This document shows, piece by piece, positions 14,336 to 22,356 of a stretch of DNA of 53,350 nt. Below the pieces are notes generated by a model, which saw only the letters and a list, made by a program, of their open reading frames with translations, did no database searches and was not told the origin of the DNA. A program made the translations under genes and the position numbers. The stretch spans positions 1 through 53,350 of the forward strand of contig JBJEKW010000034.1 in the NCBI GenBank assembly GCA_051878835.1. The letters run 5' to 3'. How positions within the stretch are numbered: the first letter of the stretch is position 1; each line of letters starts with the position of its first letter. This DNA is from Olsenella_K sp051878835 (GTDB lineage: Bacteria > Actinomycetota > Coriobacteriia > Coriobacteriales > Atopobiaceae).

Positions 14336-15277
14336 TTACATGAAGTTGAGGACGCGGCCAATGATACCAAAGGCGAACAGGCCCAGGATGATGGCGATAG
14401 GCGAAACCTTCTTCTTCAGCAGCGAGCAGCACAGCATGGTGATGCCCAGAGCGGCGAGGCCAGGAAGCAGCTGGTCCAGGTTGGCCTGCAGGGTGACGGT
14501 CTTCGTCGCGCTCAGCGCGGTGGAGCCGATGGAGTCGTACTGGGTCAGGGCCTGCTTGATGCCGTCAGCGCCGGAAGGCAGGTTGTCCCAGTCGATGTAG
14601 GCACCGGACTGCTGGGGAATCTGAGCGACGACCGGGGTGAACTTGACGGACACCCAGCGCTCGACCAGCGCACCGATGATGAACATACCCAGGATGGAAG
14701 CACCCTCGGTGACCCTGCCCAGCATGCCGCCGGAAAGGTCCTTTGCGATGGAGGTACCCACGCTGTAGCCCCACTCCTGTGTCTTCCACAGGAAGGCAAT
14801 GCGGATGACGTTCCACAGGATGAAGAACAGAAGCGGGCCCACGATGGAGCCGGCCAGAGCCAGTGAAGCACCCAGAGCGCCCAGGATAGGACGGACCGTG
14901 TACCAGAACACAGGGTCGCCGACGCCTGCCAGGGGGCCCATCAGGCCGACCTTAACGCCCTGGATGGCGACGTCATCGATGGGAGCGCCGTTTGCGCGCT
15001 CCTCCTCCATTGCCAGCGTAACGCCGATAACGGGGGCAGACACGTAGGGGTGCGTGTTGTAGAACTCCAGGTGGCGCTTCAGTGCCGCAATCTGGTCCTC
15101 CTTCTTGGGGTACAGGACCTTGATGGCGGGAATCATGGAGTAGCACCAGCCACCGTTCTGCATACGCTCGTAGTTCCAGGAGCCCTGCAGATACTGGTGA
15201 CGAATCATGACCTGCTTACGGACCTTCTTGTCCAGATGGAACTGGCCCGTGGTTGCGGCTGCGGTATTCTCTGCCAT
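14336..15277 (-). CDS. manZ: PTS mannose/fructose/sorbose-family IID component
   Basis: 313 residues of the mannose-class IID membrane protein. Family signatures: LQGSWNYERMQNGGWCYSMIPAIKVLY near the N-terminus, SAPVIGVTLAMEEERANG, and GLMGPLAGVGDPVFWYTVRPILGALGASLALAGSIVGPLLFFILWN. Together with IIC it forms the sugar-conducting channel. A hydrophobic helix ends the protein. ATG at 15277 with AGGGAG about 10 nt upstream; 24 nt after IIC. The substrate cannot be fixed from sequence; the whole set resembles mannose/glucose (ManXYZ) systems. Confidence 0.95.
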   Translation of the reverse strand: MAENTAAATTGQFHLDKKVRKQVMIRHQYLQGSWNYERMQNGGWCYSMIPAIKVLYPKKEDQIAALKRHLEFYNTHPYVSAPVIGVTLAMEEERANGAPIDDVAIQGVKVGLMGPLAGVGDPVFWYTVRPILGALGASLALAGSIVGPLLFFILWNVIRIAFLWKTQEWGYSVGTSIAKDLSGGMLGRVTEGASILGMFIIGALVERWVSVKFTPVVAQIPQQSGAYIDWDNLPSGADGIKQALTQYDSIGSTALSATKTVTLQANLDQLLPGLAALGITMLCCSLLKKKVSPIAIILGLFAFGIIGRVLNFM

Positions 15278-15301
15278 TTGTTATCACACTCCCTTTGTGG
15301 C

Positions 15302-16120
15302 CTAGTAGTTGTCCAGAATGTCGCCCAGAGGATCGCTCGAGCCAGCAGCGGCAGCGCCGGCGCCAGACTTGGCAAGACCCTTCAGGTACAGGTAGATGAT
15401 GGCGAAGCAGACGCCGATGATGCCGAGGGCAATCAGGGTGAGCTCGCTCAGGGAGGCCAGGACGAAGCCGATCAGGAAGAAGGGCCAGACCTCCTTGGTG
15501 GCCATCATGTTGATGACCATTGCGTAGCCGACTGCAGCAACCATGCCGCCGCCGACAGCCATGCCGCCGGTCAGCCAGGCGGGCATAGCGTTCAGCGCGT
15601 TGGTAACGGCCTCAGCGGGGATAACGCACAGGCAGGCAGCGGGGATGGCGATACGCAGGCCCTGCATGCAGATGGCTGCGATCTGCCAACGGTCGATGCC
15701 GGCCATGTCGTCCCTCTCGGCGCAGGCATCCATGCCGTGAACCATAGCGGTTGCGATGGTACGGCAGACCATCGTCAGGAACAGGCCTGCGACGGACAGG
15801 GGGATTGCCAGGGCGATCGAGGTGTTGATGGCATCGGTAGCGTTGGCGCTGCCGCCGTTCAGGGCCAGGACCATGATGATGGCGGAGGCCACGGAAGCCA
15901 GGGCGGCATCAGGTGCGACTGCGGCGCCGATGTTTGCCCAGCCAAGGGCAATCATCTGCAGGGAGCCACCCAGGATAATGCCCTCCTGCAGGTGGCCGGT
16001 CACGAGGCCAATCAGGGTGCAGGCCACCAGCGGCTGGTGGAACTCCCATTCGTCCAGAATGCCCTCCATGCCCGCCAGGAACGCAACGATGATGACGAGC
16101 ACAATGTTAATTGGGTTCAT
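15302..16120 (-). CDS. manY: PTS mannose/fructose/sorbose-family IIC component
   Basis: 272-residue polytopic membrane permease of the mannose-class PTS. Signature HQPLVACTLIGLVTGHLQEGIILGGSLQMIALGWANIGAAVAPD near the N-terminus is typical ManY. Multiple hydrophobic segments follow; the C-terminal tail is cytoplasmic and Ala/Gly-rich. ATG at 16120 with AAGGAGG six bases upstream, 16 nt from the IIAB stop. Works with IIAB and IID to import and phosphorylate sugar. Confidence 0.96.
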   Translation of the reverse strand: MNPINIVLVIIVAFLAGMEGILDEWEFHQPLVACTLIGLVTGHLQEGIILGGSLQMIALGWANIGAAVAPDAALASVASAIIMVLALNGGSANATDAINTSIALAIPLSVAGLFLTMVCRTIATAMVHGMDACAERDDMAGIDRWQIAAICMQGLRIAIPAACLCVIPAEAVTNALNAMPAWLTGGMAVGGGMVAAVGYAMVINMMATKEVWPFFLIGFVLASLSELTLIALGIIGVCFAIIYLYLKGLAKSGAGAAAAGSSDPLGDILDNY

Positions 16121-16136
16121 AGTTCCCTCCTTTGGG

Positions 16137-17135
16137 CTACTTGGCGGCCAGCTCGGCCTTAGCCTTCTTCATGAGCTCGTCGAAGTTCTCGGCCTTGTCG
16201 GCAGGGACCTTGCGGACGTCAAACGTGACACCATGCGACTTGATCTTCTCGAGCGTGTCGACGTCGTTCTGGTCCATGGCGAGTGCCTGGGTGACGACGA
16301 CCTTGCCCTCGGAGTGAGCCATGGAGCCCAGGTTCAGCTCCTTGATGGGCACGCCGCCCTCGATGGCGCGCAGGGCGTCCTGCGGCGTCTCGAACAGCAG
16401 CATGGCCTTCGTGGCGCCAAAGCGAACGTCGTGTGCTACCTCGATGATCTTCGACAGGGGCACGACGTGCACCTTGACTCCTGGAGGCGCAGCCTGGATG
16501 ATCATGGTCTTGCGCAGCTCGTCGTGCGAGACGGCGTCCGAGCAGACGATGATACGGTCGGGGCTGACCTGCTTCGTCCACGTGGTGGCCACCTGGCCAT
16601 GCAGCAGACGGGTGTCGACGCGCGCGAAGGCAATCTTGATGTGGCCATCGCCCAGCACCGTGCCCGGCGGGATGGTGCCGGTGGGAGCGCTGGGTGCCGC
16701 AGCCGCAGCTGCAGCGGGTGCGTCAGCAGGCTGAAGCGACTCGGGCTTGATCTTGATGCCATCCTTCGCCTCGGAGTAGATCTCCGTTGCGACGGCCGTG
16801 GCGGTGTCCGCCCCCATGCGGGCCCCATATGCCGAGACGAGCATGGGCAGGCTCAGACCGGTCACAGCGACCCAGTCCGGCTTGTTCTCCTCGCCCAGGA
16901 TACGGGAGACCTGGTTGAACGGCGTGCCGCCCCACAGGTCGACGAGGAACAGCACATGCTCCTGGTCGTCGAAGGTGGCAATAGCATCGAGCAGCTTCTG
17001 GTGCATGTCGTCAGGGCCCATGTCAGGGGTGAGCACGACGGCGGCCACGTTCTGCTGTGGTCCGAAAATCATGCTGCCCGATTCCTTGATGCCCTCGGCG
17101 AACGCACCGTGGCTTGCTAGGACAATGCTGACCAT
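16137..17135 (-). CDS. manX: PTS mannose-family IIAB phosphotransferase
   Basis: 332 residues with fused IIA and IIB domains. IIA (1-135) begins VSIVLASHGAFAEGI with phosphoryl-acceptor His9 and continues FLVDLWGGTPFNQ. An Ala/Pro-rich linker (137-157) leads to IIB (165-332) with the motif ARVDTRLLHGQV, acceptor His179. It relays phosphate from HPr to the incoming sugar. ATG at 17135 with AAGGAGG five bases upstream. First gene of the manXYZ-DUF956 operon; an AT-rich 400-nt control region precedes it. No LevR/ManR-type activator is nearby. Confidence 0.96.
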   Translation of the reverse strand: MVSIVLASHGAFAEGIKESGSMIFGPQQNVAAVVLTPDMGPDDMHQKLLDAIATFDDQEHVLFLVDLWGGTPFNQVSRILGEENKPDWVAVTGLSLPMLVSAYGARMGADTATAVATEIYSEAKDGIKIKPESLQPADAPAAAAAAAPSAPTGTIPPGTVLGDGHIKIAFARVDTRLLHGQVATTWTKQVSPDRIIVCSDAVSHDELRKTMIIQAAPPGVKVHVVPLSKIIEVAHDVRFGATKAMLLFETPQDALRAIEGGVPIKELNLGSMAHSEGKVVVTQALAMDQNDVDTLEKIKSHGVTFDVRKVPADKAENFDELMKKAKAELAAK

Positions 17136-17468
17136 TCTTCCTCCTTACCTTTCCTTCCTGTTTCCTACAGATCCCCTTGCGGAGAATGACGGGGACGCTT
17201 CATCTGCTCTACGCAAAGCGGCCACGTCCTCTCCACATCAGGTTCACACTATAATCCATTTTTCCGTATGGGTGGAGAATTGCCTTATACCGAATTGCTC
17301 TGATCAGCATTCTATGTTCAAACAACAAAACCTGTCTGAACTTCCGACGTTCAAACGAGTTACTTTGCCGTGATGCGCTTCTTGTACCTGGTATTTATTG
17401 AAATACTGCACAGGACAAAGTACATCAAAGAGCGCTTCGTTCTTTTATATGCAAGCCCTAGGCATAAG
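17136..17468. other. AT-rich control region upstream of the mannose PTS operon
   Basis: No gene. The stretch from about 17240 is clearly more AT-rich than its surroundings. On the - strand it contains a -10-like TATAGT (17253-17248), a TGAAC-N7-GTTCA palindrome (17337-17353) and two GTTCAAAC words (17316-17323 and 17349-17356, + strand). No -24/-12 (sigma-54) element of the TGGC-N8-TGC kind was found, although many mannose PTS operons in Firmicutes use one. Confidence 0.6.
17248..17356 (-). promoter_or_regulatory. Putative promoter and GTTCA operator sites for manXYZ
   Basis: TATAGT at 17253-17248 (- strand) would start transcription near 17240, leaving a leader of about 105 nt. Sites TGAAC (17337-17341), GTTCAAAC (17349-17356) and GTTCAAAC (17316-17323) form one inverted and one direct repeat upstream of the -10, a plausible binding region for a dimeric regulator. 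The -35 is not obvious. Confidence 0.4.
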
Positions 17469-17509
17469 AAAAAGTTTGGCCAGCGAAAAAAACCACTGAC
17501 CAAACTTTT
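17469..17509. terminator. Terminator after pepP/Q, possibly bidirectional
   Basis: AAAAGTTTGGCCAG (17470-17483) pairs with CTGACCAAACTTTT (17496-17509) with one internal mismatch and a 12-nt loop. On the - strand the stem runs into TTTTTCTT and lies about 35 nt past the pepP/Q stop. On the + strand it also ends in TTTT, so it could act both ways. Confidence 0.8.
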
Positions 17510-17542
17510 ACTTGACAATGAATGTGAATCGTAAGTCTAGCT

Positions 17543-18667
17543 TTAGCAGCCCACGACCTGCAACTCGTGGGGCGACTGGGTGAACACCTCGTAGCCGTCC
17601 TCGCGCACGATGCCAAAGTCCTCTATGCGCACGCCGAACTTGCCGGGCAGGTAGATGCCCGGCTCGTCGGTGATGACCGCACCGGCAGGCACGGGCTTGT
17701 CGTTCGTGCGGTTGAACATAGGCTGCTCGTGGATCTCCAGGCCGACGCCGTGGCCCAGGCCGTGCTTGAAGTAGTCGCCGTAGCCAGCGTCGCTGATGAT
17801 CTTCGTCGCAAGCTCCTGCATCTGCTTGCCGGGGATGCCCGCCTTTGCCTGCTGGCGCACTGCGGCGTTCGCGCTCAGCACGACATCGTACACGTGGCGC
17901 TGCTCATCGGTGGGCTCGCCCACGCACACGGTGCGGGTCATGTCGGAGTGGTAGTCGTGGTAGCCGGCGCCGTAGTCCATGACGATCATGTCGCCCTTCT
18001 GGACCACGTAGTCGCTGGGCTGGGCGTGCGGGTTTGCGCCGTTGGGGCCCGCCGCGATGATGGAGTCGAACGACAGCGCGTCCGCGCCGTGGGCAAACAT
18101 GTAGCTCTCGAGCTCGTTCTTTATCTGCATCTCGGTCATGCCGGGCTTTATGTAGCCGCAGATGTAGGTGAAGGCCGCGTCGGTGATGGACTGGGCGTGG
18201 CGCATGAGCTCCACTTCCTCCTCGTCCTTCACCTCGCGCAGGTGGGCGATGTCGCCGTGCATGCGCGGCAGCAGGGCAGCCAGCGACTGCTCCTTCAGCT
18301 GGTGCTCGAAGCGCTCGTAGAAGCCCAGGTCCCAGGTGTCCTCCACGGCCACCACGCGCGCATGGGACTCCCCCACGTGCCGTGCGGCCCACGCCGCCGC
18401 GTCCACCAGGTCCATGTCCAGCTGCCAGGCGGTGTCGGGTCCCAGGCGCTTCTGGAACGTGCCGTAGTAGCGCGAGTCGGTGTGCAGCCACTGGCCGTCC
18501 AGGGTGATGAAGGCGGTGTGGGCCACCTCGAAGTCGAACGTGCGCTCCGCCCCCGTGAGCCAGCGAAGGTCGGGGTTGTTGCGGATGATGGCGGCGTCGT
18601 AGCCGCGCTGGCGCATGATGTCGCGGAAGCGCTCCATGCGCTCCTCGCATGCCTTTGTGGATGCCAT
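17543..18667 (-). CDS. pepP: Xaa-Pro peptidase (M24B family)
   Basis: 374-residue cytoplasmic metallopeptidase that cleaves next to proline (aminopeptidase P or prolidase type). A creatinase-like N-terminal domain (about 1-130) precedes the pita-bread domain. All five metal ligands are visible: two Asp in VMDYGAGYHDYHSDMTRT, His in HGLGHGVGLEIHEQP, Glu in ITDEPGIYLPG and Glu in GVRIED. ATG at 18667 with GAAGGGA upstream. In many Gram-positives this gene sits just before efp and near aroB/aroK; here efp is not present in the expected place. PepP versus PepQ cannot be resolved. Confidence 0.93.
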   Translation of the reverse strand: MASTKACEERMERFRDIMRQRGYDAAIIRNNPDLRWLTGAERTFDFEVAHTAFITLDGQWLHTDSRYYGTFQKRLGPDTAWQLDMDLVDAAAWAARHVGESHARVVAVEDTWDLGFYERFEHQLKEQSLAALLPRMHGDIAHLREVKDEEEVELMRHAQSITDAAFTYICGYIKPGMTEMQIKNELESYMFAHGADALSFDSIIAAGPNGANPHAQPSDYVVQKGDMIVMDYGAGYHDYHSDMTRTVCVGEPTDEQRHVYDVVLSANAAVRQQAKAGIPGKQMQELATKIISDAGYGDYFKHGLGHGVGLEIHEQPMFNRTNDKPVPAGAVITDEPGIYLPGKFGVRIEDFGIVREDGYEVFTQSPHELQVVGC

Positions 18668-18740
18668 GAGCTATCCCTTCGACGAAAGACGAGGGCCGCC
18701 GACGGCGGCACCATTGGTACCAAGTGCAGAAGAACGGGCG

Positions 18741-19886
18741 CTATTCCTGGTCGCCCGGCTGCGCCGCGGTCTTGGAGGCGTCGTTCTGGGCATGCGCCGC
18801 GCACCAGGCGCTTGCATGCTCGTGCAGCAGGGCGTCGTCCACGGACGCCAGGCGTACGCGGCCGATGGCCTGCGGCACGTCCAAAAGGAAACGGTTCGAC
18901 ACGCGGAAGCGCTGCTGCTTCAGGGCGTCCACCAGGGCGTCGGGGTCAGGCGAGGCCTTCGTCAGGCCGTCCACGCCCAACATCCCCAAAAGGTCGTCCT
19001 GAGCCAGCATGTCGTCCACCGACAGCTTGCCCAGGCCCACGGCCACACGGCCCAGAAAGCGCATTCCCTCGGACATCCGCAGCCACAGGGGACCCGCGTC
19101 CGGGGCCACCTGCAGCAGGGCGGCGCTGAACGTGCGCCCGTAGTCGACCGACTGCCGCATGGCAAGGGACGAGGACGAGATCAGGTGCCCCCTGCCCTTT
19201 GCCGTCTCGTGCAGCTGCGTCACCCAGGCGTCGGTGTCACCGGCCATGATCTGGTCGGCGCGGTCCCACAGCTGCGAGAACGAGCGCTCGGACTCGCTCA
19301 TGGCGGTGGCCACCATGAGCACGCGGGCCAGGCGGTTGGCGTCTGAGTCCGGGTCCATGTCCATGACGTCGAGATCGCACACCGCGCGCTTGGAGCAGGG
19401 CCTTACGTGCACCATGCCAGCAGCGTCGCCCACGGCCAGGGGACGTGGGACGATGCTGCCGTCCAGAAGAGCCGCGGCACTCAGGGGCACACCCACCAGG
19501 GGCGTCCCGCCGCACCACTGCGAGCAGGCCCAGGCGCACAGCGCCATGAGGTCCGCCCCACCCAACGCGCATACCAGGTCGTCCGAGGTTATGTGGGCGC
19601 GCTCGAACGCCCCCATCAGGCTGACGCCCTTCTGGACGTCCAGCTGCGGGATGATGTCGCACCTGCCGAACTCGAAGCCGGCGCCCACCAGCTGACGCCT
19701 CAGGCGCTCCACCAGCGGCTCGTCCACGCCCTCCTCGACCACCAGCAGGCACGCCCTGGGCGTTCCCACCGTGTCGCGAAAGAGCTTTCCCGAGTGCTCC
19801 AGGATGCCTGCCGCCGTGCGCACGTCGCACGAGCTTCCGGGCAAAGACACCCACTGGCGCTGCACGTCGTCCATGGTATCGCTCAT
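18741..19886 (-). CDS. Degenerate 3-dehydroquinate synthase-like protein (AroB fold, metal site lost)
   Basis: 381 residues, AroB length, following aroK with an ATGA overlap. It aligns by position with AroB but the active-site motifs are eroded. The NAD-binding GGG is GGAD (109-112). The VPTTLLAQVDSSVGGK block reads VPLSAAALLDGS (133-144) and then diverges. The sG-AEviK metal-ligand Glu is Arg188 (LARVL). NFGHTxGH is DYGRTFSA (248-255), losing both histidines. LHGEAV is LWLRMSEGM. Seen: the sequence differences. Known: AroB needs one Glu and two His for zinc. Inferred: no dehydroquinate synthase activity; perhaps a structural or regulatory partner of the kinase, or decay. The frame is intact over 381 codons. 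Confidence 0.75.
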   Translation of the reverse strand: MSDTMDDVQRQWVSLPGSSCDVRTAAGILEHSGKLFRDTVGTPRACLLVVEEGVDEPLVERLRRQLVGAGFEFGRCDIIPQLDVQKGVSLMGAFERAHITSDDLVCALGGADLMALCAWACSQWCGGTPLVGVPLSAAALLDGSIVPRPLAVGDAAGMVHVRPCSKRAVCDLDVMDMDPDSDANRLARVLMVATAMSESERSFSQLWDRADQIMAGDTDAWVTQLHETAKGRGHLISSSSLAMRQSVDYGRTFSAALLQVAPDAGPLWLRMSEGMRFLGRVAVGLGKLSVDDMLAQDDLLGMLGVDGLTKASPDPDALVDALKQQRFRVSNRFLLDVPQAIGRVRLASVDDALLHEHASAWCAAHAQNDASKTAAQPGDQE

Positions 19887-20431
19887 AGAAGGCCTTTCTC
19901 CCACAGCAGTGACCCGGCACAGCGCGCCACCTGCTCGAATGTCTTGTTCGAAATGTCTATGGTGTAGTCCGCGCACGCGGCGTACAGCGGCATGCGCCTT
20001 TGGTAGCATTCGCGCGCGTGGCTCAGGCACCCCAGGTCAGGGCGCTTCTCGGGATGCTGAATCTGGCGAAGCGAGTCCTCCAGCTGGCCGCGCAGAAACA
20101 CGATCGTGCCCATCTGGTGCATGAGCTCGCAGTTCTCCTGCCGCTCCACGATGCCGCCACCCGTGCTCACCAGAAGCGAGCGCTCGTCCAGAAGCGAGCG
20201 CAGCGCACGGGTCTCGGCGTCCCTGAACCCGTCCTCGCCCAGCGTATCAAACGCCTCGCACACGCTCTGGTGCAGGAGCCTCTCGGTCAGCCGGTCGGTG
20301 TCCAGGTAGCGCCTGTGGTACATGCGGCCAAGGTTGCGGGCCAGGGTGGACTTGCCAGCCCCCAGAAACCCCACAAAGAAGACGTGGTCGCATCCCTCGT
20401 GAGTTACGTATCCATCCTTCGAAGTTGTCAC
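19883..20431 (-). CDS. aroK: Shikimate kinase (AroK-like)
   Basis: About 182 residues. P-loop FLGAGKST; shikimate-contact residues are preserved: Asp in YLDTDRLTE, Arg in GFRDAE, the GGG of STGGGIV, the LID arginine KRPDL, and Arg in RRMPLY. It should phosphorylate shikimate or a close analogue. ATG exists at 20446, but GTG at 20431 has GGGGGA seven bases upstream and gives a sensible leader from the TAGAAT promoter, so I prefer GTG. It overlaps the degenerate aroB-like gene by 4 bp. An intact kinase beside a catalytically broken synthase is odd. Confidence 0.88.
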   Translation of the reverse strand: MTTSKDGYVTHEGCDHVFFVGFLGAGKSTLARNLGRMYHRRYLDTDRLTERLLHQSVCEAFDTLGEDGFRDAETRALRSLLDERSLLVSTGGGIVERQENCELMHQMGTIVFLRGQLEDSLRQIQHPEKRPDLGCLSHARECYQRRMPLYAACADYTIDISNKTFEQVARCAGSLLWEKGLL

Positions 20432-20464
20432 GCAGAAGTCCCCCATACTGATTGTCCATGACCG

Positions 20465-20473
20465 ATTCTAGCA
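20465..20473 (-). promoter_or_regulatory. Extended -10 promoter for aroK
   Basis: The - strand reads TGCTAGAAT at 20473-20465: an extended -10 (TGn) plus TAGAAT. Transcription would start near 20458. A weak -35 (TGGAAC) lies 16 bp upstream. It lies just beyond the mltG terminator hairpin. Confidence 0.5.
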
Positions 20474-20510
20474 TGTATGCGCGGGGGTTCCAGAACGCGT
20501 CAGACGACAA

Positions 20511-20539
20511 GGGGCCGGGCCCTTAGCGGGTCCGGCCCC
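20511..20539 (-). terminator. Hairpin after mltG
   Basis: GGGGCCGGACCC (20539-20528) pairs with GGGCCCGGCCCC (20522-20511) with one wobble and a 5-nt loop on the - strand. It lies about 50 nt past the mltG stop. No T-run follows (TTGTCGTC), so it is either a weak or actinobacterial-type terminator. Confidence 0.5.
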
Positions 20540-20590
20540 AAGGTTTCAGGCAAGAAGTTCTTCTTGGCCAGAAGGCAATAGCTCAGGCCC

Positions 20591-22345
20591 CTAGCCCTCG
20601 GCGGCCGAGCTGGAGTTGCCGCTGGACGCGGCGGTCGACTGGCTGGTGGCGCTGGCGATGGCCTGCTGGTGCTGCTCGTAGGTCTCCGAGAAGATGTGGT
20701 TCTGCGAGTCGATCCAGAAGTACAGGTAGTCGGTGTCGGCCGGGCTCATGGCCGCCTGGATGGACGCCAGGCTGGGGCTGCAGATGGGCGTGGGCGGAAG
20801 GCCCTTGTTCAGGTACGTGTTGTACGGGCTCTGAGTCTTCAGGTCGTCGGCCGTGACGTCTCCGCCCGTGACGTAGCCCATGGTGGCGTCGCTCTGCAGC
20901 GCCATGCCCTGCTGCAGTCGGTTGTAGAACACCGAGGCAATCTTGTAGCGGTCGTCGTCGGTCAGGGCCTCCTTCTCGATGATAGAGGCCATGATCAGAA
21001 TGTCGTAGTCGCTCATCTGCACGCCGTAGCGCTGCTTTATGTTTGCCTCGGCGGTCGTCAGGTCCAGCGACTGCACCTCCTGCGAGTACTGGTCCAGCAT
21101 CGTGCGGATGACGGCGTCGGAGGTCTGATCCTTACCGGTGAGGTCGTAGGTCTTTCCGTACAGGAAGCCCTCCAGCGAGTCATTCTGGGCAGCCGCCAGG
21201 AACGGGTAGTCGCTGACGTAGTTCGAGGCCTTCGCCTGCGCCAGGAAGTCATCGGCACTGATGCCCAGGCAGGACTCTACCTGCTCGGCGGTCTTCTGCA
21301 CGGTCAGGCCCTCGGCCAGCTTCAGCTGGTTCTGCGTCGAGTTGGGACCCTCCACCAGCTGGGTCACGACCTCGTCGGGGTCGGACCCCGTCAGAAAGAC
21401 GTAGGTGCCAGACTTCAGCTTTTGGTCGGCGTTCTGCTTTTGCACCGCCTGCAGGAAAGAGGAGCTGTCCGAGATGACGCCCGCATCCATGAGCTGCTTC
21501 ACTATGGTGGAGCCGCCCGAGCCCTCCGGGATGGTGATGGTGACCTCCTGGCCGGGCTCTATCTGGGACGAGCGTATGAGGCTCGTGATGCCCAGACGGT
21601 CGCGCAGCACGTAGATGCCGACGCCCGCCAGCGCCAGGATGACCACCAGCACCAGGATGACCTTGCCGGCCCTGTGCTTTCGCTGCTCGGGGGCGGCATG
21701 GCGCGGAACCGCGCTGCGGTATCCCCTCGCCCCCGTGGAGCCCACCCTGCCCTGCGTCACGTCTGCTGCATAGCCGCGCGCCGGCCGGCGGGAATCCCCC
21801 GCGGGACGCTCCGCCTGGGCGGCGACGCGCTCTGGCCGGGGCCTGCTGGGGTTCATGCGCTTGACGTAGGTCCTGGTGGGAATCTGCGGGCGCATGGCCG
21901 TCGAGTCGTCGGGCATCCTGACGACGGGACGCTGGCCCTGCGTGGGCCGGGATGCGGGACGCCTGCCGGTGGCGTCGGGACGGACCGCCGCCCCACGCCG
22001 CGTCTGCCCGGCGCGCGCGGAGGCACCCGCGTGCTGCGAGGCGCCCCGCTGCGGAACACCGGCGCGCGTGCGGCCTGCCGAGGTGGCATCCATGCGCCTG
22101 AGGTCACCCGTCGAAGTCAGCTGCAGCGGCCTGGGTCCTGTGGATCGAGCTGATGTCTGGTCGGGCCTGGTGGCAGGCCTCGGTGCCGGGCGACGCTGGG
22201 CGCCCGTCCGGGGAGCCGCCTCAGGAGACCCGTACTGTGCGGGCTGTCGCCCGGAGACAGCAGCGTCCCTGCGGGTATCCACGCGACGGCCGTCCGTGCT
22301 CTGAAAATGCGCCCCCTGGCGCCCTTGGTGATGTGCCGAGGCCAT
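20591..22345 (-). CDS. mltG: Endolytic murein transglycosylase MltG with long basic N-terminal extension
   Basis: 584 residues, clearly longer than usual (about 340-400). Residues 1-226 are Arg/Ala/Pro/Gln-rich, lack hydrophobic segments and are probably a disordered cytoplasmic tail. One transmembrane helix (228-247) follows, then an extracytoplasmic YceG domain: LysM-like part (about 260-335) and catalytic part with Glu457 in ASIIEKEA, the SDATMGY block and LPPTPICSPSLASIQAA. MltG cuts nascent glycan strands at the membrane. The C-terminus is Ser/Ala-rich. ATG at 22345 with AAGGAAT upstream, 11 nt after ruvX. Confidence 0.92.
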   Translation of the reverse strand: MASAHHQGRQGAHFQSTDGRRVDTRRDAAVSGRQPAQYGSPEAAPRTGAQRRPAPRPATRPDQTSARSTGPRPLQLTSTGDLRRMDATSAGRTRAGVPQRGASQHAGASARAGQTRRGAAVRPDATGRRPASRPTQGQRPVVRMPDDSTAMRPQIPTRTYVKRMNPSRPRPERVAAQAERPAGDSRRPARGYAADVTQGRVGSTGARGYRSAVPRHAAPEQRKHRAGKVILVLVVILALAGVGIYVLRDRLGITSLIRSSQIEPGQEVTITIPEGSGGSTIVKQLMDAGVISDSSSFLQAVQKQNADQKLKSGTYVFLTGSDPDEVVTQLVEGPNSTQNQLKLAEGLTVQKTAEQVESCLGISADDFLAQAKASNYVSDYPFLAAAQNDSLEGFLYGKTYDLTGKDQTSDAVIRTMLDQYSQEVQSLDLTTAEANIKQRYGVQMSDYDILIMASIIEKEALTDDDRYKIASVFYNRLQQGMALQSDATMGYVTGGDVTADDLKTQSPYNTYLNKGLPPTPICSPSLASIQAAMSPADTDYLYFWIDSQNHIFSETYEQHQQAIASATSQSTAASSGNSSSAAEG

Positions 22346-22356
22346 GCTGTGATTCC

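Noticed and set aside
17136..17470. Sigma-54 promoter for the mannose PTS
   Set aside because: No TGGC-N8-TGC element found and no LevR-type activator nearby.
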